Origin: Dyadobacter sp. CY345
GTDB taxonomy: Bacteria > Bacteroidota > Bacteroidia > Cytophagales > Spirosomataceae
Direction: 5' to 3'
DNA length: 64,000 bases
Assembly (NCBI RefSeq): GCF_021502725.1
Contig: NZ_JAKFFS010000003.1
Span: 124,001-188,000, forward strand
Part shown: one piece after another, positions 60,569 to 64,000 of the stretch
Layout: each line of letters begins with the position of its first letter
Position numbering within the stretch: position 1 is the stretch's first letter
Position numbers and translations under genes: made by a program
The notes under the pieces: generated by a model
What the model saw: only the letters and a program-made list of their open reading frames with translations
Told to the model about the DNA's origin: nothing
Databases searched by the model: none

Positions 60569-62299
60569 TCAAATTTTTAATCGTTCTAACTCATTATGCA
60601 CAAATTGCATGAGGTCAGTGATGTATTCCCTGGAAAAATCAAATGGAATATTTGCAGCCGCATATATTTCAGTGATTGGCGCAGTGTAACCTAGTTTGAG
60701 CGCATCAAGATATCCTTTCAGGCCTTCTTCCGGATTTTCGCGGTAGTTTTTCCAAACACCGATAGCACCTAATTGTGCAATACCGTATTCAATATAATAA
60801 AAAGGAACCTCATAAATATGAAGCTGACGTTGCCATAAATATTTCCGGAATGATTCAAGCCCAGACCAGTCTAATACTTCATCCGTAAATTCTTTGTAAA
60901 TTCTAACCCACGCATCTGTTCGTTCGTCAGCAGTATGCATCGGGTTTTCATACATCCAATGCTGGAATTTATCGACAGTTGCAACCCAGGGAAGGGTTTC
61001 TATGATAGATTCTAGATGCTGAATTTTTGCCCGGCGAAGGTCATTTTCGTTATCAAAAAACTCATCCCAGAAATCCATGGTAATGAGCTCCATGGACATC
61101 GAAGCCAGTTCAGCAACTTCTGATGGGGTATGTTTGAATGAATTTAGCGCAAGATCCCGCGTGACAAGCGAGTGAACAGCATGGCCGCCTTCATGCAGCA
61201 AAGTGATCATATCGCGAAGGTTCGAGGTCGCGTTCATAAAAATAAACGGAACTCCGATTTCTTCTAATGGATAATTATAACCACCCGGTGCCTTTCCTTT
61301 TCTTGATTCCAGATCCAAATGTTTCATGTTTTTCATGATCTGGAGGCAATTTCCAAGAAACGGATCAAGACGGCTGAAACAACGGATTGTTTTGTCAAGC
61401 AATTCTTCACCGCTGTTAAATGGTTTCAGTGGAGCAAGTACTTTCGGATCAACTTTCGTATCCCATGGACGAAGTTGGTCAACTTGTAAAGCACTTTTCC
61501 TGTTATTCGCCATATCGTTTAACAACGGTACAACAGCTTCTTTCACTGAGGCGTGAAAGTTAAAGCAATCTTGTGGCGTGTAATCAAAACGGCCCATTGC
61601 CGCGAACATATAATCACGATAATTGTCAAATCCAGCGTTTTTCCCAACCTGATCCCGCAGGGTTACCAATTTATTCAACAACTCATCCAGCGTGTCATGA
61701 TCTTGGTAACGTCTTTCCGCTACCGCACGCCATGCCTCTTCGCGAACAGCTCTATCCGTAGACTGCAGTCGGTCCGATGCTTTTTGCAAAGTCATTTCTT
61801 CTCCATCGAGCGTGACAGTCATAGCACCTGCAATGGCACCGTAACGGCGTTCTTCGGTTTGCATTTCCGTTTGCAGCGGAATATTTTCTTCGCGGAATAA
61901 TTCAATGGCTTTTTTCATACCACGAATCGTAATCGAAAAACCCTGATCTGTCAGCTCGTTCAGGTACTTACTTTCCACTGCCTTTTTATCCAGCTCATTT
62001 CCATATTCTGCAAGTTTTGGCTGAATTTCTGTAATGAAAAACTGCAATGCGTTGATCAAGCCTGTATTTGCAGTATCACAAGTCTGGCGTATATATCTCC
62101 ATGCGAAATTTTCTGATAAATATGATTCAAGTTCACTCCGGTCTAAAAACCATTGACGGAGGTCCGAAGCAGAATTTATTTCCCTGGCTTTTAAATTATC
62201 ATAAAATGGCTGAAGATCTTCCCAGCTTTTCAGATCAAATTCTTCTCCTATAAAAACCCGTTCAGATCGGGCCAACGTGCTAGTTTCCTGATTTATCAT
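60569..62299 (-). CDS. pepF: M3-family oligoendopeptidase (PepF-like)
   Basis: 576 residues, cytoplasmic. Zinc motif HEGGHAVHSLV (HExxH) near residue 390, with the third ligand Glu about 25 residues on in TPSEVAELASMSMELI. The N-terminal helical PepF domain (FDLKSWEDLQPFYDNLK) and the C-terminal QRQLHIYEVPFYYIEYGIAQL complete a normal M3 enzyme. It cuts peptides of roughly 6-20 residues inside the cell. It starts 20 nt after the MNIO-partner gene, so it is likely in that operon, where it could trim a modified peptide; a housekeeping role is equally possible. Confidence 0.9.
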   Translation of the reverse strand: MINQETSTLARSERVFIGEEFDLKSWEDLQPFYDNLKAREINSASDLRQWFLDRSELESYLSENFAWRYIRQTCDTANTGLINALQFFITEIQPKLAEYGNELDKKAVESKYLNELTDQGFSITIRGMKKAIELFREENIPLQTEMQTEERRYGAIAGAMTVTLDGEEMTLQKASDRLQSTDRAVREEAWRAVAERRYQDHDTLDELLNKLVTLRDQVGKNAGFDNYRDYMFAAMGRFDYTPQDCFNFHASVKEAVVPLLNDMANNRKSALQVDQLRPWDTKVDPKVLAPLKPFNSGEELLDKTIRCFSRLDPFLGNCLQIMKNMKHLDLESRKGKAPGGYNYPLEEIGVPFIFMNATSNLRDMITLLHEGGHAVHSLVTRDLALNSFKHTPSEVAELASMSMELITMDFWDEFFDNENDLRRAKIQHLESIIETLPWVATVDKFQHWMYENPMHTADERTDAWVRIYKEFTDEVLDWSGLESFRKYLWQRQLHIYEVPFYYIEYGIAQLGAIGVWKNYRENPEEGLKGYLDALKLGYTAPITEIYAAANIPFDFSREYITDLMQFVHNELERLKI

Positions 62300-62319
62300 C
62301 TTTCCTTTGATTGTGATAA

Positions 62320-62898
62320 TTATATTTTCAAAGGTAAGGTGGAATTGGCTGAAAGTGAAATGGACGTAATTTCTTCTACTTCAAATGATCCGATTATTTT
62401 ATCAGAAAGTGTCATAGAAAATGAGCCGGACTGAATCGATTCATTGGATAAGTCATTTTGAACTAATCCGTATATAATTGGAAAAGGATCGCAAGGCCAT
62501 ACGATTTCGTCTTCATAAGCTTCATTTCGGTTGATGGCAATCATTCCAAGCTCAAAACGCGCAATAATTGAGGTGAGGCCGATTGTGTTTTTCGAAAGCC
62601 AGGACAAAAAGTGGGGGCCGATTTCTTCGATAAACGAGGAGTGGTTGTTGGCCTGAAAGTAGCGCGCAGTAGTCGTTTCCATTTGCCCGGTAGCTTTTAG
62701 AAAGCGGGAAGTGAAAAAGCAGTATCGCTCCAAATGGTTTTGGCGCCACCATAGTGCAATTGCGCGGACGAGTTGTAGATTTGATGATTTCGCGACAGAA
62801 TGAAAATAATTTTCATCCCCGTATTCCGGCAGATAGTTGTCCTTTACAAGACCAAGTATCTTCTTTTGAAGATCAGCAAGTGGCAGGTGATTTTTCAT
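62320..62898 (-). CDS. Putative MNIO partner protein (MbnC/ChrI-like position)
   Basis: 192 residues. It starts 26 bases inside the MNIO gene, so translation is coupled. The N-terminal part (LPLADLQKKILGLVKDNYLPEYGDENYFHSVAKSSNLQLVRAIALWWRQNHLERYCFFTSRFLKATGQMETTTARYFQANNHSSFIEEIGPHFLSWLS) is helical with Trp/His/Arg-rich stretches; the C-terminal part is beta-rich. MNIO enzymes such as MbnB, TglH and ChrH act with a separate recognition protein encoded next door (MbnC, TglI, ChrI), and this gene is in that place. I cannot confirm the family by sequence alone. Confidence 0.55.
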   Translation of the reverse strand: MKNHLPLADLQKKILGLVKDNYLPEYGDENYFHSVAKSSNLQLVRAIALWWRQNHLERYCFFTSRFLKATGQMETTTARYFQANNHSSFIEEIGPHFLSWLSKNTIGLTSIIARFELGMIAINRNEAYEDEIVWPCDPFPIIYGLVQNDLSNESIQSGSFSMTLSDKIIGSFEVEEITSISLSANSTLPLKI

Positions 62899-63736
62899 AA
62901 AACAGAACTTTTAATTTTTCAAGTTCATTTAAAATGGCTTCCTGACCAACGCGGTCAACAAACTCGTCAAGTAATTCATAGGTGATCGCTTCCAGGTTTT
63001 CAGGTTGGTAGCGTTCTATAACGTGTTGGGTTAATTCAAGGGTTGTATCGCTCGTAAGCCCGGCATGTATGTCTGTCATGAAGCCGCTGTCCATAAAACC
63101 GCTGGCAATATGAAATTCTTTGATATGATTGCAATTCAGCTCATTAAGGAATAATTCGATATTCAATCCATGATTAAAGGCATCACATTCCAGGTTGTAA
63201 ATGTCAAGTATCAGACCACATCCTGTTCTTTCACAGATTTTATTCAGAAAATCTGCATGAGAATAATTGCTATGATATTCCGGAATAAGGCTGACCACAT
63301 TTTCCAGCAAAAAGGGAATGTTGTAACGATCCTGAATTTTATTGATGCGATCGCAGACCATAGCAAGTGTTTCAATAGTGCGGGGTAGCGTCACCATGGT
63401 ACCCAGATTTACGCCGTCAACAAATATGTAAGCCAGGTGCTCGCTATGCCATTTTAAGCAAAGATTTTCTAGAAGTTCGTCCAGAAGATTCAGGTAGTTT
63501 TTGGAAACACCATCGTAAGAGCCGATTGATAAACCGACTCCATGAACCAGAAGGTCAATTTTGTCATCAACCTTTTTTAGTTCTTCAAGCTTCTCAGGAT
63601 TAATACTGGCCACTCCTTTTCGGGAAGTGGCCAGAGAGTCGGGACTGAATTCGAGGTAGTCTACAACAGAAAGAAGTTTTTCCAGAAAATCAGGACGGCC
63701 TCCTTCATAAGTAGTTCCAATCTTGATCGGTTTCAT
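62873..63736 (-). CDS. DUF692-family multinuclear non-heme iron oxidase (MNIO)
   Basis: 287 residues, a TIM-barrel enzyme of the DUF692/MbnB family. Likely iron-site residues in order: His65 (LLVHGVGLSIGS), the SEHL motif with His100, Glu145-Asn146 (LLENVVS), Asp178 and Asn181 (LDIYN), His209 (KEFHIASG), and Asp222/His224 (TDIHAG). These enzymes oxidise Cys or Asn residues of peptides to make oxazolone-thioamides, thiooxazoles and related rings. The ATG shares one base with the stop of the small Cys protein, and the partner gene overlaps its end, so all three are coupled. Confidence 0.88.
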   Translation of the reverse strand: MKPIKIGTTYEGGRPDFLEKLLSVVDYLEFSPDSLATSRKGVASINPEKLEELKKVDDKIDLLVHGVGLSIGSYDGVSKNYLNLLDELLENLCLKWHSEHLAYIFVDGVNLGTMVTLPRTIETLAMVCDRINKIQDRYNIPFLLENVVSLIPEYHSNYSHADFLNKICERTGCGLILDIYNLECDAFNHGLNIELFLNELNCNHIKEFHIASGFMDSGFMTDIHAGLTSDTTLELTQHVIERYQPENLEAITYELLDEFVDRVGQEAILNELEKLKVLFYEKSPATC

Positions 63737-64000
63737 CAGAATTGTTGTTTGAACTCGATATCATTCAGAATTTTAAATTCGACAACAGATTCCAGTTTCA
63801 AAGCTCTTCCGAATCGTTCACGATCGATCAGGATATCATCGATACCTATGAACAGGTCCCGTCCACCAAGCCCACAGGCTGTACAACCACTTTCTTTGTA
63901 AATTCTTTCCAAAATTTCGTTGATCTGATCTTTGGTCACGGACGGACGAACCTTAATTGCCAATGTTGTTTTACCGGCTGTCAGTTTGCTGGTAATTGCT
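63736..64000 (-). CDS. Small Cys-containing protein, candidate MNIO substrate/RiPP precursor (cut by right edge)
   Basis: The frame is open from the right edge; 88 codons including the stop are inside the window and the start is outside. The first TTG in view (63963) is unlikely to be the start, because the frame continues upstream as AITSKLTAGKTT. The visible protein reads VTKDQINEILERIYKESGCTACGLGGRDLFIG, then a charged tail ending EFKQQF. The Cys-Thr-Ala-Cys-Gly motif is the only Cys pair (positions 27 and 30 from the TTG). It directly precedes and overlaps the MNIO gene by one base, the usual place for the substrate. It may be a small protein modified at the CxxC rather than a short leader-core peptide. 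Confidence 0.65.
   Translation of the reverse strand, partial: AITSKLTAGKTTLAIKVRPSVTKDQINEILERIYKESGCTACGLGGRDLFIGIDDILIDRERFGRALKLESVVEFKILNDIEFKQQF

Noticed and set aside
1..64000. tRNA or rRNA genes
   Set aside because: I looked through the gaps for T-loop/anticodon patterns and 16S/23S-like stretches and found none; a tool such as tRNAscan-SE would settle it.

Overview
The window looks like chromosomal DNA from a member of the Bacteroidota, most likely order Cytophagales and perhaps Dyadobacter-like. This is inferred from family content and was not tested by search. The evidence is moderate-to-low GC, many lipoproteins, ECF sigma genes without clear Shine-Dalgarno sites, TAnnTTTG promoter boxes, FtsL- and PBP-type dcw genes of the Bacteroidota kind, DUF3570/DUF4266 proteins, and LVIVD and TonB-domain envelope proteins. 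I saw no rRNA, tRNA, insertion sequence, prophage or CRISPR array.

Layout, left part. 1-2.4 kb: start of mfd (minus, cut by the edge), pnuC, then a secreted barnase-like RNase with its barstar inhibitor and a small ferredoxin-fold protein. 2.7-6.2 kb: an ECF sigma factor overlapping a membrane protein that joins an anti-sigma-like N-terminus to a beta-barrel, then a lipoprotein serpin. 6.4-10.2 kb: two tandem LVIVD-repeat lipoproteins, an outer-membrane protein and a small lipoprotein. 10.2-12.2 kb: a glycosyltransferase and an LpxH-like phosphoesterase. 12.4-15.3 kb: two tandem proteins, each with two TonB C-terminal domains. 15.4-18.8 kb: SPFH protein, ribbon-helix-helix protein and a DPP-IV-like peptidase. 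18.8-24.3 kb (minus): a DUF4143 ATPase behind a perfect 19-bp inverted repeat, an M28 peptidase translationally coupled to a HepT/MntA toxin-antitoxin pair, hemB, and an OmpR-type response regulator without an adjacent kinase.

Middle part. 24.4-36.6 kb holds mostly housekeeping and hypothetical genes: alpha/beta hydrolase, fabI, two envelope proteins, an acyltransferase-3, yifB/comM, a Uma2 nuclease-like protein, a HAD phosphatase with a kinase-fold partner, a PlsC-like acyltransferase and a two-domain VOC protein. 36.9-39.7 kb is a tight four-gene unit: thioredoxin-like protein, ApbE flavin transferase, DUF4266 lipoprotein with a GCGC tail, and DUF3570 beta-barrel. aroB and a DUF4136 lipoprotein follow. 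41.7-48.8 kb is a shortened division and cell-wall cluster (rsmH-ftsL-ftsI-murE-mraY, minus) interrupted between rsmH and ftsL by four copies of a ~170-bp hairpin-forming repeat.

Right part. 48.9-60.5 kb: a TlpA-like lipoprotein, a marR-fadB unit with a clear promoter and operator, a metzincin without a signal peptide, an Rrf2 regulator, and a surface-polysaccharide group (two GT39-like membrane proteins, a GT2 glycosyltransferase, a CDP-paratose-2-epimerase-like SDR). 60.6-64.0 kb (minus) is the most interesting region: a small Cys-containing protein open to the right edge, then a DUF692/MNIO oxidase, an MNIO partner-like protein and an M3 oligoendopeptidase, all tightly packed. This is the layout of a RiPP-type peptide-modification operon with a built-in peptidase. 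The ApbE-DUF4266-DUF3570 unit is the second candidate for an undescribed redox or cofactor system.
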